Made by a program: the position numbers and the translations under genes
Assembly: GCF_030381805.1 (NCBI RefSeq)
Contig: NZ_JAUDRH010000002.1
Location: 372,001-436,000, forward strand
Direction: 5' to 3'
DNA length: 64,000 bases
Source of the DNA: Chlorogloeopsis sp. ULAP01
Lineage (GTDB): Bacteria; Cyanobacteriota; Cyanobacteriia; Cyanobacteriales; Nostocaceae
The notes under the pieces: model-generated
Told to the model about the DNA's origin: nothing
Database searches by the model: none
The model's input: the letters and a program-made list of their open reading frames with translations, nothing else
Shown here: positions 26,227 to 34,996 of the stretch, in pieces
Position numbering within the stretch: the stretch's first letter is position 1
Layout: every line of letters starts with the position of its first letter

Positions 26227-26562
26227 TTACATTCCTTCAATTATCATCTCAACTACCCGTTTATACATTGTCATTGCCATGCCGTAGGCTTTTGCTGCTT
26301 TTGTATGCGCTTCTACAGCTTTTGTGTATACTTGTGTTGAGTTTTGACCGTGCATTAGTAGCTGGGCATACATTAGCGATTCTTGCGCGTACTGCTGTAC
26401 AATTTGACCGTATTCTTCAATAAAATAGCCGTACTCTCTTATCGTTTGGTTATTACGTTTTTGCAGATACTTTCCACAAGCCAATACTAACTCACTGTGC
26501 TTCTGTGCTATCAATGAGTGCTGAACAGCCAATTGGGCGCTATGATTTGAAATTTTATGCAC
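26227..26562 (-). CDS. Alpha-helical hypothetical protein
   Basis: A 111-aa protein, predicted to be almost entirely helical, rich in Gln, Tyr and Ala with loose repeats (SLIAQKHSELVLACGKYLQK, YGYFIEEYGQIVQQYAQ, YTKAVEAHTKAAKAYGMAM). The start appears to be GTG at 26562. It ends 24 nt before the next gene on the same strand, so it is probably in one operon with the membrane protein and antiporter. Function unknown. Confidence 0.55.
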   Translation of the reverse strand: MHKISNHSAQLAVQHSLIAQKHSELVLACGKYLQKRNNQTIREYGYFIEEYGQIVQQYAQESLMYAQLLMHGQNSTQVYTKAVEAHTKAAKAYGMAMTMYKRVVEMIIEGM

Positions 26563-26952
26563 TGTTTCTTGGTTAATGAATGGTTACTTGACATAGTAAT
26601 CTTTATAATTGCGTGCGAACATCTGTTCTAAGTGATGATTGAATATCTAAGTTAAACACAACTACTCTTCTTTCAAATCCTGCTCAGTTAAAAATTCTTC
26701 TATAGGAATCCGGTTTGATTACTGAAAAAATTAAGTGTTATGACTTTAGTCTAACGCACCCAACCCTTGAAAAGGGTACGTTACGCTCCGCGATCACACT
26801 ACATTAGGCAGGCTTAGTTCTGATAGGCGTAGATGCAGAGCGGCTTACCGTAGGAGTGGCAGTGTATTGCGGAGGATAGTCCCGTGGACAGGGATCCCCC
26901 GTTGTAGCAACTGCCGTTCAAGCTTTATCCTGTAGACTTAAATAATGAAGAT
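26563..26952. other. Intergenic filled with dispersed repeats
   Basis: 390 nt. It contains the repeat at 26701-26802, followed by a GC-rich tract (26822-26900, GGCGTAGATGCAGAGCGGC...) of the same general type as those at 7.3, 16.8 and 24.6 kb. No gene is supported. Confidence 0.55.
26701..26802. repeat. Dispersed repeat, short copy (family shared with 43.6 kb)
   Basis: The sequence ATAGGAATCCGGTTTGATTACTG ... TGACTTTAGTCTAACGCACC ... CGATCACAC is the inverse complement of 43612-43776, apart from a 56-bp segment that this copy lacks. Related hairpin arms AACGCACC/GGTGCGTT occur at 38896-38924. Confidence 0.8.
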
Positions 26953-27504
26953 TTACTTAGTGTAGTCAATTGACGTAGAGTCACCAAAATTGGTAGTTAA
27001 TCGAATGATAGAAGATTGGAGGCTCTGAATGTCAAAGACTAAAGTTTTTTTAACCAACTTTTTGCAAGTATCTTTATTAGCATCATGCACCAGTCTCATT
27101 CTTACCTGTGGTGGAAATGATTCTTGATAGGCTCCATTCCAATACAGATTGAAATTATGCTGCTTGCATCCACCACCATAGGACACATCAATTTTCAACT
27201 GTTTTCCGATAATTCTGCTGTTGGATAAAGAGAAACTATCACCCTTGGGAACGGAACCTGTTGTAATAATAATTTTTTGAGCGGCTTGCTCCTTATAGGC
27301 AAATAATAATGTATCTGGTTGATGAGAACTATTTTGATAAGGGAAGGTAACTCCTTTAGAAGCTTTCAAACTATTCCCAAGAGCTTGTTTCTGTATAAAT
27401 TGAGCATTGCCAATCCTAGTGATTGCACCTGCGGACTGGCAAACAGTTAATGCTGAAATCAAGGTTGATAGAGATAAAAGTCTAGCCAAAGAATGTGAAA
27501 ACAT
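26953..27504 (-). CDS. Secreted hypothetical protein
   Basis: A 183-aa protein with a signal peptide (residues 1-28, ending near QSAGA). The mature part is beta-rich with segments DTLLFAYKEQAAQKIIITTGS and IGKQLKIDVSYGGGCKQHNFNLYWNG, and has two cysteines (GGGCKQ, DTCKK). It looks periplasmic or extracellular. It is the first of several small secreted proteins in this area. No family recognised. Confidence 0.7.
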   Translation of the reverse strand: MFSHSLARLLSLSTLISALTVCQSAGAITRIGNAQFIQKQALGNSLKASKGVTFPYQNSSHQPDTLLFAYKEQAAQKIIITTGSVPKGDSFSLSNSRIIGKQLKIDVSYGGGCKQHNFNLYWNGAYQESFPPQVRMRLVHDANKDTCKKLVKKTLVFDIQSLQSSIIRLTTNFGDSTSIDYTK

Positions 27505-27790
27505 ATTTATTTAATAGTGTAAAAGAACCTTCAGTGCCAGGAGTGAAAAAGTTGCTAGATAGCGTATTAGAACCTAAATTAGGTGAGGTTTTTAGCTTTT
27601 AAACCTTTGAGAAAAATTGGTGGTGTGAGCAACTCAATTAAGTAACAACTACCGCAGAAATTCCTTTTAAATACTCATCCCACCAATCTATGTATCAATG
27701 GACATCAATCTACTGAACCTTTATTAGACTAAATTGAACCAAAAGCCTTCTGTTTAAACGATTCAGCACAGTTTTCGTCCTCTTGACAAA

Positions 27791-28372
27791 TTATGGCCAT
27801 TCCTTGTGACAACTTTTACAATAGTTATAACCTCCCCGAACAGCACCACTAATACCCGCAGCTACGCCACCCGTCGCGGCTCCACCTACGACACCAGTTC
27901 CCCCTAGTATGCGTCCGCCAATGGCTGCACCTGCTGCCATTCCCCCTAGCATTTCTCCAGTATCAATGCCCTTTCCAACAGCATCCAGCGCTTCTTTCGG
28001 AGAATGACCACGATCTCTTGCTTCCCTTTCAACACGAGCTGCCTCTCTTGCCTCTGGATCGTAGGCAAGGTGTACTGAACTTTTCGGATCAGTTGTATAA
28101 CTCTGGAATGCTTTACGAAAGTCAGGACACGTACGTTTTACTGTGCTTACAAGCGGTGAGCTATCAGGGCAGTAAATTCTTGGACGGTAGACAGATTTAA
28201 TGCGCCCTTCCCAGGCTGGTGGTTGTGGGCAACCGCAGACTATTGGCGGTAATGGTTTATATGACAGCAATTGAGAGGTTGCAGCAATTCCAGCTTGACT
28301 CATTAAGCTAGTAGAAGCTGCACTGACAACTATAAAACATAATGAGCCAAAACCAAACTTTTGAAAAGACAT
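27791..28372 (-). CDS. Secreted Cys-containing protein with glycine-zipper tail
   Basis: A 193-aa protein. I set the start at ATG 28372 with AGGAG seven bases upstream; residues 1-30 are a signal peptide (FIVVSAASTSLMSQAGIAA). The mature part has a cysteine cluster (CGCPQ, YCPDS, RTCPDF), a charged helix (REAARVEREARDRG), then a C-terminal Gly/Ala-rich stretch with GGMAAGAAIGGRILGG and GGAATGGVAAGISGA, a glycine zipper able to insert in membranes. It ends in CKSCH. It resembles glycine-zipper outer membrane or bacteriocin-like proteins, without clear assignment. Its start lies 46 nt behind the next secreted protein gene. Confidence 0.7.
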   Translation of the reverse strand: MSFQKFGFGSLCFIVVSAASTSLMSQAGIAATSQLLSYKPLPPIVCGCPQPPAWEGRIKSVYRPRIYCPDSSPLVSTVKRTCPDFRKAFQSYTTDPKSSVHLAYDPEAREAARVEREARDRGHSPKEALDAVGKGIDTGEMLGGMAAGAAIGGRILGGTGVVGGAATGGVAAGISGAVRGGYNYCKSCHKEWP

Positions 28373-28418
28373 GACAATTCTCCTGTAATATTTTCGCTTC
28401 ATCCTGTACACCAAATCG

Positions 28419-28766
28419 CTATTTATGATTGCTATCGGCGTTTCTGCTAATGCCACTACCAGGGCCACGGGTTCTATAGCGTCCTGCAATAAAATTGTTG
28501 TTATCGGTGGAAATTGGTGATAATTGAGAGCTACCCAATGGTTGATCCAGACCTGCTTGCTCGCTGCTAGTGATAGAATTTAACTCTTGTGCGCAGCGAA
28601 TTACCTGGCATATTTTCGGTGGTAAATAGCGACCTCTACAGATGCAGCCCTTAATTGGTGGAATAGGTCGAGGAATTGTAACTGCTGATGCAGAGCCTAT
28701 AGCTGAGAGCAAGGATGCTATTGTCACTGCAATCATCGGAACCATTTTTCGCTCTAAAGTTTTCAT
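28419..28766 (-). CDS. Small secreted Cys-containing protein
   Basis: A 115-aa protein with a signal peptide (about residues 1-28, IASLLSAIGSASA) and a mature region containing CICRGRYLPPKICQVIRC, a cysteine motif that may form disulfides. The tail is polar and disordered. It is probably cotranscribed with the glycine-zipper protein 46 nt downstream. GAGAGAAG lies upstream of the ATG. No family recognised. Confidence 0.7.
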   Translation of the reverse strand: MKTLERKMVPMIAVTIASLLSAIGSASAVTIPRPIPPIKGCICRGRYLPPKICQVIRCAQELNSITSSEQAGLDQPLGSSQLSPISTDNNNFIAGRYRTRGPGSGISRNADSNHK

Positions 28767-29099
28767 AATCTTCTCTCAGTCAAAAATTGAAACTTTATCA
28801 ATCGCCTGTATATGCGCTTTTAAGAAGTGCTATCAGTAGCGATATTTCCATGAAATAGGATTGCTGACCGAGTTAAAGCCTGAGAATGACTGAGTATGGC
28901 TGACTTTGAAGCTATGGCATTAATGTAGGATCTAACTAGCTCAGAAGTATCGATATGCCGCGATCGCCTATCGCTTCGCCAGGTGAAGTATATACTGCAA
29001 AAAAAACGATAAAGTCTCAAAAATCCGTAAAACTGGCAATTGAGATTGAATAATTAATTTATGACTAAAATCTCAATTGATCTGGAAAAGAGGCTTGTC

Positions 29100-29312
29100 A
29101 TGAGAACGAAAACATTTGCTATGTTGATGTCAATGCCATCAGTGTTGGCAATTACAGGTTTGAACTTTGCTACACAGGTGTTGCCAAATACGTCACTCAC
29201 TCAAGGTAGTGTACTGAGTAATTCCCAGCAAGATGGTGATTTATACACAGCTAAGAAGATTAAACAAAAAGACGTGTGCCGTCCTGTTACTTGTGATGGA
29301 TCGCCTCAATGA
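29100..29312 (+). CDS. Very small secreted protein
   Basis: A 70-aa protein with a signal peptide (residues 1-24, MLMSMPSVLAITGLNFA). The mature part ends with CRPVTC, a possible disulfide pair. I chose ATG 29100 because GAGG lies 8 bases upstream; an in-frame ATG at 29061 would put a hydrophilic stretch before the signal. It faces the opposite way to the neighbouring secreted proteins. Function unknown. Confidence 0.55.
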   Translation: MRTKTFAMLMSMPSVLAITGLNFATQVLPNTSLTQGSVLSNSQQDGDLYTAKKIKQKDVCRPVTCDGSPQ

Positions 29313-29467
29313 GGTTTTCTGAGCTATTGTAAATTTTGATGGAATGGCGCAGCTAGGGCTGAGTTAAATGGATTTGTTACTATCGAATCCTCATTCCAAA
29401 TCTCTTAAAAACTTTAACAGCTACAGCTATCTCTGATAACTGTAACTGTTACTGATAACTGAAAAGG

Positions 29468-32400
29468 TCAAAATTGAGATGTGTTAGTCTTCATGCCATC
29501 ACAAAGACGATATTCACTTGTTTCTCTAAAACGAGTATTTGTCTTTAGATAATCGTGTAGCCAACTACAACTGTATAATAAAAGTCCATCCAAATTTAAA
29601 GTTTGTAGTTCTAATCCCTCAAGGCTCCAGATTTTGATCTCACTATCAAAACTGGCACTAGCAACAGTCTTACTATTAGGGCTAAAGCTCACGCTGCTGA
29701 TACCACGACTGTGTCCCTTTAAGGTTTTAAGTTCCTTGCCATCCAGGCTCCAAAGTTTGACTGTTTTATCATCACTGGCTGTGGCAATCATTTTGCCGTT
29801 AGGGCTGAAATTGACGCTAAAGACTCTACGACTATGTCCCTTTAAAGTCTTAAGTTCTCTACCATCAACAAGATTCCAAAGTTTGATTGTTGTGTCATTA
29901 CTAGCACTAGCCAGAGTTTTGCCATCTGGGCTAAAACTTATACTGAGAACTTCATCGCTATGACCCTTTAGGGTTTTAAGTTCCTTGCCATCCAAACTCC
30001 AAAGCTTGATTGTTTTATCATCACCGGCACTAGCCAAGGTTTTGCCATTGGGGCTAAAACTCACACTGTTGACTACAGCACTATGTCCCTTTAAGGTTTT
30101 AAGTTCCTTACCATCCAAACTCCAAAGTTTGATTGTTTTGTCCTCGCTGGCACTAGCAAGGGTTTTGCTATCAGGGCTAAAACTTACGCTTTGGACTGCA
30201 TGACTATGACCTTTGAGAGTTTTAGGTTCGTTGCCATCTAAACTCCAAAGCTTGATTGTTTTGTCCTCACCAGCACTAGCAAGGGTTTTGCCATTGGGGC
30301 TAAAACTTACTGTATAAACTTTATCACGATGCCTGCTTAGAGTTTTTAGCAGACGACCATTTCTACCCCAAAGTTTGACAGTTTTATCAACACTGGCACT
30401 AGCAAGGGTGTTGCCATCGGGGCTGAAACTCACGCCATAAACCCTATCGCCATGACTCTTGAGAGTGGTGAGCAAAGTATGATGAGTACTCCATAACTTA
30501 ATACTCTTGTCAGCACTAGCACTGGCAAGAGTTTTGCCATCGGGGCTGAAACTTACGCTGACAACCCCACTACTATGTCCTTTGAAAGTCGTAAGTTCGC
30601 TACCATTTTTATTCCACAACTTGATTGTACTGTCACCACTACTTGAAGCCAGAAACTTGCCATCACGGCTGAACTTGACACCATACACTCCAGAGCTAAG
30701 TTTAGGTAGGGTTGCGATCAAATTGCCATCGCTAGTCCAGAGCTTGATTGTTTTGTCCAAACTGCTACTAGCAATAGTCTTGCCGTCAGGGTTAAAAGTC
30801 ACGCTTAAAACCTCATCGTTATGAGCGTTTAAAGTTTTAAGTTCTCTGCCTTCTTTACTCCACAGCTTTAGTGTTTTATCAGCACTGGCACTGGCAATAG
30901 TCTGACCATCAGGGCTAAAACTTACACTTAAAACCTCCTTTTGATGCCCTTTGAGAGTTGTGAGTAAACTGCCCCTTTCTAGACTCCAAAGTTTGATGGT
31001 TTTGTCACCACTAGCACTAGCAATAGTCTTACCATCAGGACTAAAACTGACACTATAAATTGCATCACTGTGACCCGATAAAGTTGTGAGTAAAGTGCCG
31101 TCAATGCTCCAAAGTTTGATAGTGTTGTCACCACTAGCACTAGCAATAGTCTTACCATCAGGACTAAAACTGACACTATAAATTGCATTACTGTGACCCA
31201 AGAAAGTTATGAGTAAAGTGCCATCAATCCTCCAAAGTTTGATGGTTTTATCACCACTAGCACTAGCAATAGTCTTACCATCAGGACTAAAATCCACACT
31301 GTAGACTATGGTGCTATGACTTTCTAAGCGATTACGCTCTTGCACTTCGTTGAGTACTTGCTTGAGTTGTTTCTCAACCTGATTTTTGATATCAATTGGG
31401 GCTTCAATTTCGAGTAATTGACGACCTGCCTTTACACTATTTACTAATGCTTCAAGCTGATTGTTTGAGGTAATATCAACTGTAGATAAAGCATTTAGTT
31501 CAGCAATTTCTGCTAATTTACTTTGATACTCTGCTTTACTTACCCGGATTTCTGCCCATCTGACTAATATTACTGTCACAACAAACGTAAGAAACAATAC
31601 GCCAAGTCCAGAGCTAATAATCCATTGTCTTTTTTGTTGTGCTGTAATCAATGTCTGATTAGCTTCACTTAATTTTAAATTAGCCTCACTTAAGATTTGA
31701 CTTGCCTCTTTTTCTGCATCTAAAGCACTTTGAATATTTTGCTTATCGAACTCAAGACTTGCCGCTAAGAACTGATAATCTAAATCACTTAAACTTTTAC
31801 CTACTGCCCATGCTTGAGCATTTCGTAAGTACTGCCCGCGCAAGAGCTTTGAAGTGTCTTGATATAAAGATTCTTCCCAAAGTGCGATCACTTCTCCATA
31901 GGGACGCACAGAAGCTAGCTCTTTTTTAACCCAAGTCTGATCAAAAACAGATTCGTAAATGCGATTACAAACTCTTAAAAATCCATCCTGTTTAACTACT
32001 AAACCAGATAGCCGCAATTCCATTTGTTCAGAGCTATCATCGCTCTCAATTTCTCCTAAACGTAGAATTTGTTGATAGAGTCCCAGCAGTCGAGAGATGC
32101 GCTTCTCATTGCTAAGTATGCGATCGCGTATTGTCTGTAAATGCTGTTGTTTATCCTGCGCCCACCAATTCTCTATGATCCGTTCTCGTACAGTCGCAGC
32201 TACCCATTCTGCCTCATGTTGAGCATGAAGGGGCAAAGGATAGGTGCTAATCAGTTGACACAACCATTGCGTAAGAAACGGATGACCACCTGTCCATTTT
32301 AATACCTCTTTCAAGACTGCTTTGGGATTACTAACTACCCCAACCAATCCTTGCTCTAAAGGCTCGGTTTGCTCTAGTTGAAAGCCTGTCAGTTCAACTG

Positions 32401-33016
32401 CTCGACTGTCAATATTAAAAGGTGTGTAATTATGATTGGCAATTAAATCCGTGGGTGTTGCCACTCCCAACAGAGCGAAAGTGAGGCGATTATATTTTAA
32501 ATTGTCAGCACGTTGGTTATAACAGCTACGAACAAAAGCAAAAAAATCGTCTTTGAATTTTAAATTGAGAACATTATCGATTTCATCGACGAAGATAACA
32601 ATCTTTTGATTAACCTTTTCTAGCAGTTCTTCACAAACAAACTTACTCAATCGCATTGATGGAGGAATATACTGATACTTGTCCCACCAGTCTCCTATAT
32701 CAATTTCTAAATTAAAGCCACTTACTAAAAGGCTGAGGAAACCACCAAAAAATTCATCTGGTGTGACTTCATAACTGCAAATATCTCTCATTTCAATTGC
32801 ACAACAAGCATACCCTTCTTTTTGGAGGATTCGCATTGTTCTTACCCGCAAGCTGGACTTACCCATCTGTCGGGAATTCAAAACGTAACAAAAAAAACCA
32901 CTTTTTAAGTCTTCATACAGTTTACAATCTGCCTGTCGTGTCACGTAAGTAGGAGCAGACTCTGGCAAACTTCCTCCTACTTGATAAGAGTTGCTCTTGT
33001 TGGACGTTGCACTCAT
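29468..33016 (-). CDS. AAA-like STAND ATPase with 14 WD40 repeats
   Basis: A 1182-aa protein. Residues 1-360 are an AAA-like NTPase: Walker A in NSRQMGKSSL and Walker B in IVIFVDEIDNVL. A membrane segment lies at about 466-490 (SSGLGVLFLTFVVTVILV). Then 14 WD40 repeats follow (about residues 560-1140), most ending in KLWS, enough for two seven-bladed propellers, made of nearly identical copies (FSPDGKTIASASGDKTIKLW type). The architecture is a STAND-like sensor: the propeller senses, the ATPase switches. The start ATG 33016 is 3 nt behind the HTH-AAA gene, so the two are one operon. The function is likely signalling or conflict; the ligand is unknown. Confidence 0.85.
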   Translation of the reverse strand: MSATSNKSNSYQVGGSLPESAPTYVTRQADCKLYEDLKSGFFCYVLNSRQMGKSSLRVRTMRILQKEGYACCAIEMRDICSYEVTPDEFFGGFLSLLVSGFNLEIDIGDWWDKYQYIPPSMRLSKFVCEELLEKVNQKIVIFVDEIDNVLNLKFKDDFFAFVRSCYNQRADNLKYNRLTFALLGVATPTDLIANHNYTPFNIDSRAVELTGFQLEQTEPLEQGLVGVVSNPKAVLKEVLKWTGGHPFLTQWLCQLISTYPLPLHAQHEAEWVAATVRERIIENWWAQDKQQHLQTIRDRILSNEKRISRLLGLYQQILRLGEIESDDSSEQMELRLSGLVVKQDGFLRVCNRIYESVFDQTWVKKELASVRPYGEVIALWEESLYQDTSKLLRGQYLRNAQAWAVGKSLSDLDYQFLAASLEFDKQNIQSALDAEKEASQILSEANLKLSEANQTLITAQQKRQWIISSGLGVLFLTFVVTVILVRWAEIRVSKAEYQSKLAEIAELNALSTVDITSNNQLEALVNSVKAGRQLLEIEAPIDIKNQVEKQLKQVLNEVQERNRLESHSTIVYSVDFSPDGKTIASASGDKTIKLWRIDGTLLITFLGHSNAIYSVSFSPDGKTIASASGDNTIKLWSIDGTLLTTLSGHSDAIYSVSFSPDGKTIASASGDKTIKLWSLERGSLLTTLKGHQKEVLSVSFSPDGQTIASASADKTLKLWSKEGRELKTLNAHNDEVLSVTFNPDGKTIASSSLDKTIKLWTSDGNLIATLPKLSSGVYGVKFSRDGKFLASSSGDSTIKLWNKNGSELTTFKGHSSGVVSVSFSPDGKTLASASADKSIKLWSTHHTLLTTLKSHGDRVYGVSFSPDGNTLASASVDKTVKLWGRNGRLLKTLSRHRDKVYTVSFSPNGKTLASAGEDKTIKLWSLDGNEPKTLKGHSHAVQSVSFSPDSKTLASASEDKTIKLWSLDGKELKTLKGHSAVVNSVSFSPNGKTLASAGDDKTIKLWSLDGKELKTLKGHSDEVLSISFSPDGKTLASASNDTTIKLWNLVDGRELKTLKGHSRRVFSVNFSPNGKMIATASDDKTVKLWSLDGKELKTLKGHSRGISSVSFSPNSKTVASASFDSEIKIWSLEGLELQTLNLDGLLLYSCSWLHDYLKTNTRFRETSEYRLCDGMKTNTSQF

Positions 33017-33019
33017 AGA

Positions 33020-34387
33020 TTATTTTGGAAGATTTTGGAAGCGATCGCGAAAATACTTGCGGTATAATTCGTAACGTGGCATTACACTATTTCTGGAAAG
33101 CTTCACCAGCCCCAAATCATTTAACTTTATTGCCATACTTTGATTCAACTCGGAACTAAATTCTACTGGGGTGTTGGCTAAAACTATTTTTTCAAAAGCA
33201 CGAGCCAATTCAGCATTAGATTGCAAATTTCTCCAATGTCGTTCTAAGTGGCGGCTATAAATTCCCCATACTGTGTAAGATGTTTGCAGCACTGCTTCAA
33301 GGGTTGTATTTTGTTGCTCTATCTGTTTGAGGGCTTCTCCTACTAAATAAGGATGCCCTCCTACTGTAGCCATTAACTGTGTGACTTTGGTTGTATCAAA
33401 ATTCAGTCCATACTTCTGTGCTAAATTTAGCACTTGCTCTTGGTTAAAGTCTGTTAATATCACCTCATATCCAGCATTAAATGGAGATTGATTGATATCA
33501 ACTTCAGTGTAAATTTCTGAATGTAACACAATGAGCCGGAATTGTCGCCAGATTTGACGAGTTTTAGCATCCTCATGCCACGTTCGCAGCATACCTAAAA
33601 ACTCACTGGCAATTTCTCGAATGGGGAAAATTCTGTCAACCTCATCTAAAGCTAAAACTAAGGGGTTTTCACCTGGTAATAAATACTTTTCAAAGTAGCT
33701 TCGACATTTAATCTTGCTATTTCCAAGACTCTTATGCCAGTGTTCTTCAACACTAATACTCAACTCTAATCTATTAGCAACGATAGTACAAAACCACTGT
33801 AAAAATTTATCTAAGTTACTGAAATCTTCTTGAGTCGCATCCCGCAGGTTCAAAACCGCTCTTCGATATTCCTTTTGTTCGATGTAATGTATCAACCTTG
33901 ACATTAACTCTGTTTTTCCTGTCTGCCAAGGCGCTTTAATTCGCAGCAGACATCCAGGCTTCAAAATTTCTGAATAACAACGTTCTTCAATGGGAGGACG
34001 TTCTACATAAAATGCAAAATCCATAACTTGGGCTTCCACAGCACATATATGCGCAAGCGGCTCTTTATTTTCAATAAAGGTTGATACATCGTCCGTCTCT
34101 TCCAAGTCTCTATAATTTCTGCTGGACTCGATCTGAGTCTCTGTAGTAGAAACTAATGGAGTTTCCATGTCAAACTCAGCAATCTCCTGGCAGTTTAAGG
34201 CTAATTTCTGACATATATCTACAAAAACAGCCCGATCAACTGGTTTACCAGTCAAAAAATTGACTATTGTAGAGCGAGCCATGCCTAGTTCCTCAGCGAG
34301 AGCCTGTTGACTAGGAAAGCCGTTCCGTCTTACTGCTAGCTTAACTTTTTCTATAAAGTCTTGTCGAACCTTGAGCGATCGCGGCAT
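33020..34387 (-). CDS. HTH + AAA-like ATPase (STAND family)
   Basis: A 455-aa protein. Residues 8-70 form a helix-turn-helix (PSQQALAEELGMARSTIVNFLTG). Residues about 130-440 are an AAA-like ATPase with P-loop APWQTGKTEL and Walker B LVLALDEVDRIF. The sequence VGGHPYLVGEALKQI is the sensor region typical of this AAA-like family. It lies 3 nt upstream of the AAA-WD40 gene and is transcribed first. Such pairs in cyanobacteria are common but their roles are mostly unknown; it could regulate the operon or act with the partner. Confidence 0.82.
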   Translation of the reverse strand: MPRSLKVRQDFIEKVKLAVRRNGFPSQQALAEELGMARSTIVNFLTGKPVDRAVFVDICQKLALNCQEIAEFDMETPLVSTTETQIESSRNYRDLEETDDVSTFIENKEPLAHICAVEAQVMDFAFYVERPPIEERCYSEILKPGCLLRIKAPWQTGKTELMSRLIHYIEQKEYRRAVLNLRDATQEDFSNLDKFLQWFCTIVANRLELSISVEEHWHKSLGNSKIKCRSYFEKYLLPGENPLVLALDEVDRIFPIREIASEFLGMLRTWHEDAKTRQIWRQFRLIVLHSEIYTEVDINQSPFNAGYEVILTDFNQEQVLNLAQKYGLNFDTTKVTQLMATVGGHPYLVGEALKQIEQQNTTLEAVLQTSYTVWGIYSRHLERHWRNLQSNAELARAFEKIVLANTPVEFSSELNQSMAIKLNDLGLVKLSRNSVMPRYELYRKYFRDRFQNLPK

Positions 34388-34546
34388 ATTGATACATCTA
34401 AGCTAGTTAGATTCTACATGGATGCAATAGCTGATGAATGCAATAGCTCAAAAGTCAGCCTTACTCAGTCATTCTCAGGCTTAAACTCGGTCAGATAAGG
34501 ATTTTAATACATTTATCACCTTCTACCAAGACTAAGAGGTCTGCAT

Positions 34547-34828
34547 ATGAGATTTATGTCCTCCGTAAAGACTTTATTTATATCTACAGTTTCACTCTCC
34601 TTAGTTACCACCATCTCCTTAGTGCCAAAGATTCAAGCTGCTACACAGTACACAGAGCAGTGTGTGAGAGAGATTTGGGATCAAACTGGCTTGAACTATG
34701 CTCAAGCTCGTGATGTATGCCAATATGCTATACCTCAAACTTCAAGCTGTGTCATCCGACTTTGGAATTTACCAGACAGACCTTTTATCGCAGATATTAT
34801 CAATCAGTGTAAATATGCAGGAGAATAA
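34547..34828 (+). CDS. Small secreted cysteine protein
   Basis: A 93-aa protein with a signal peptide (residues 1-31, ending near IQAATQ). Four cysteines are present in the mature part (EQCVREIW, DVCQYAI, SSCVIRLW, NQCKYAGE). The start ATG 34547 has AGAGG seven bases upstream. It is divergent from the HTH-AAA gene, 160 nt apart. It is similar in kind, not in sequence, to the secreted proteins at 27-29 kb. Function unknown. Confidence 0.7.
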   Translation: MRFMSSVKTLFISTVSLSLVTTISLVPKIQAATQYTEQCVREIWDQTGLNYAQARDVCQYAIPQTSSCVIRLWNLPDRPFIADIINQCKYAGE

Positions 34829-34872
34829 TTATATGAAGTAAGTTCCAATTTTTGAATTTATTTAGCTGTTAC

Positions 34873-34901
34873 GGAGAGATTGCCGCATGGTGCTTCTCTC
34901 C
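34873..34901. repeat. Hairpin behind the secreted protein gene
   Basis: GGAGAGA (34873-34879) and TCTCTCC (34895-34901) form a stem. There is no T run. The flanking sequence (CCGCTACGCGCTGC) matches the genome's dispersed repeat type. Confidence 0.4.
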
Positions 34902-34996
34902 GCTACGCGCTGCTTCAAATTTTACGTTTCTACGCCGCCTGTATTTGTATGAGAGTTTTTGTGAAATAGTATGACAATAATTTCCAGATAGAATTG

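Noticed and set aside
28419..28766. RGPGSG near the C-terminus as a PatS/PatX-type heterocyst inhibitor motif
   Set aside because: The known motif is RGSGR or a close variant; here the order and ending differ.
29634..30824. Plus-strand frames rich in Leu/Ser opposite the WD40 gene
   Set aside because: Antisense shadows of the WD40 repeats.
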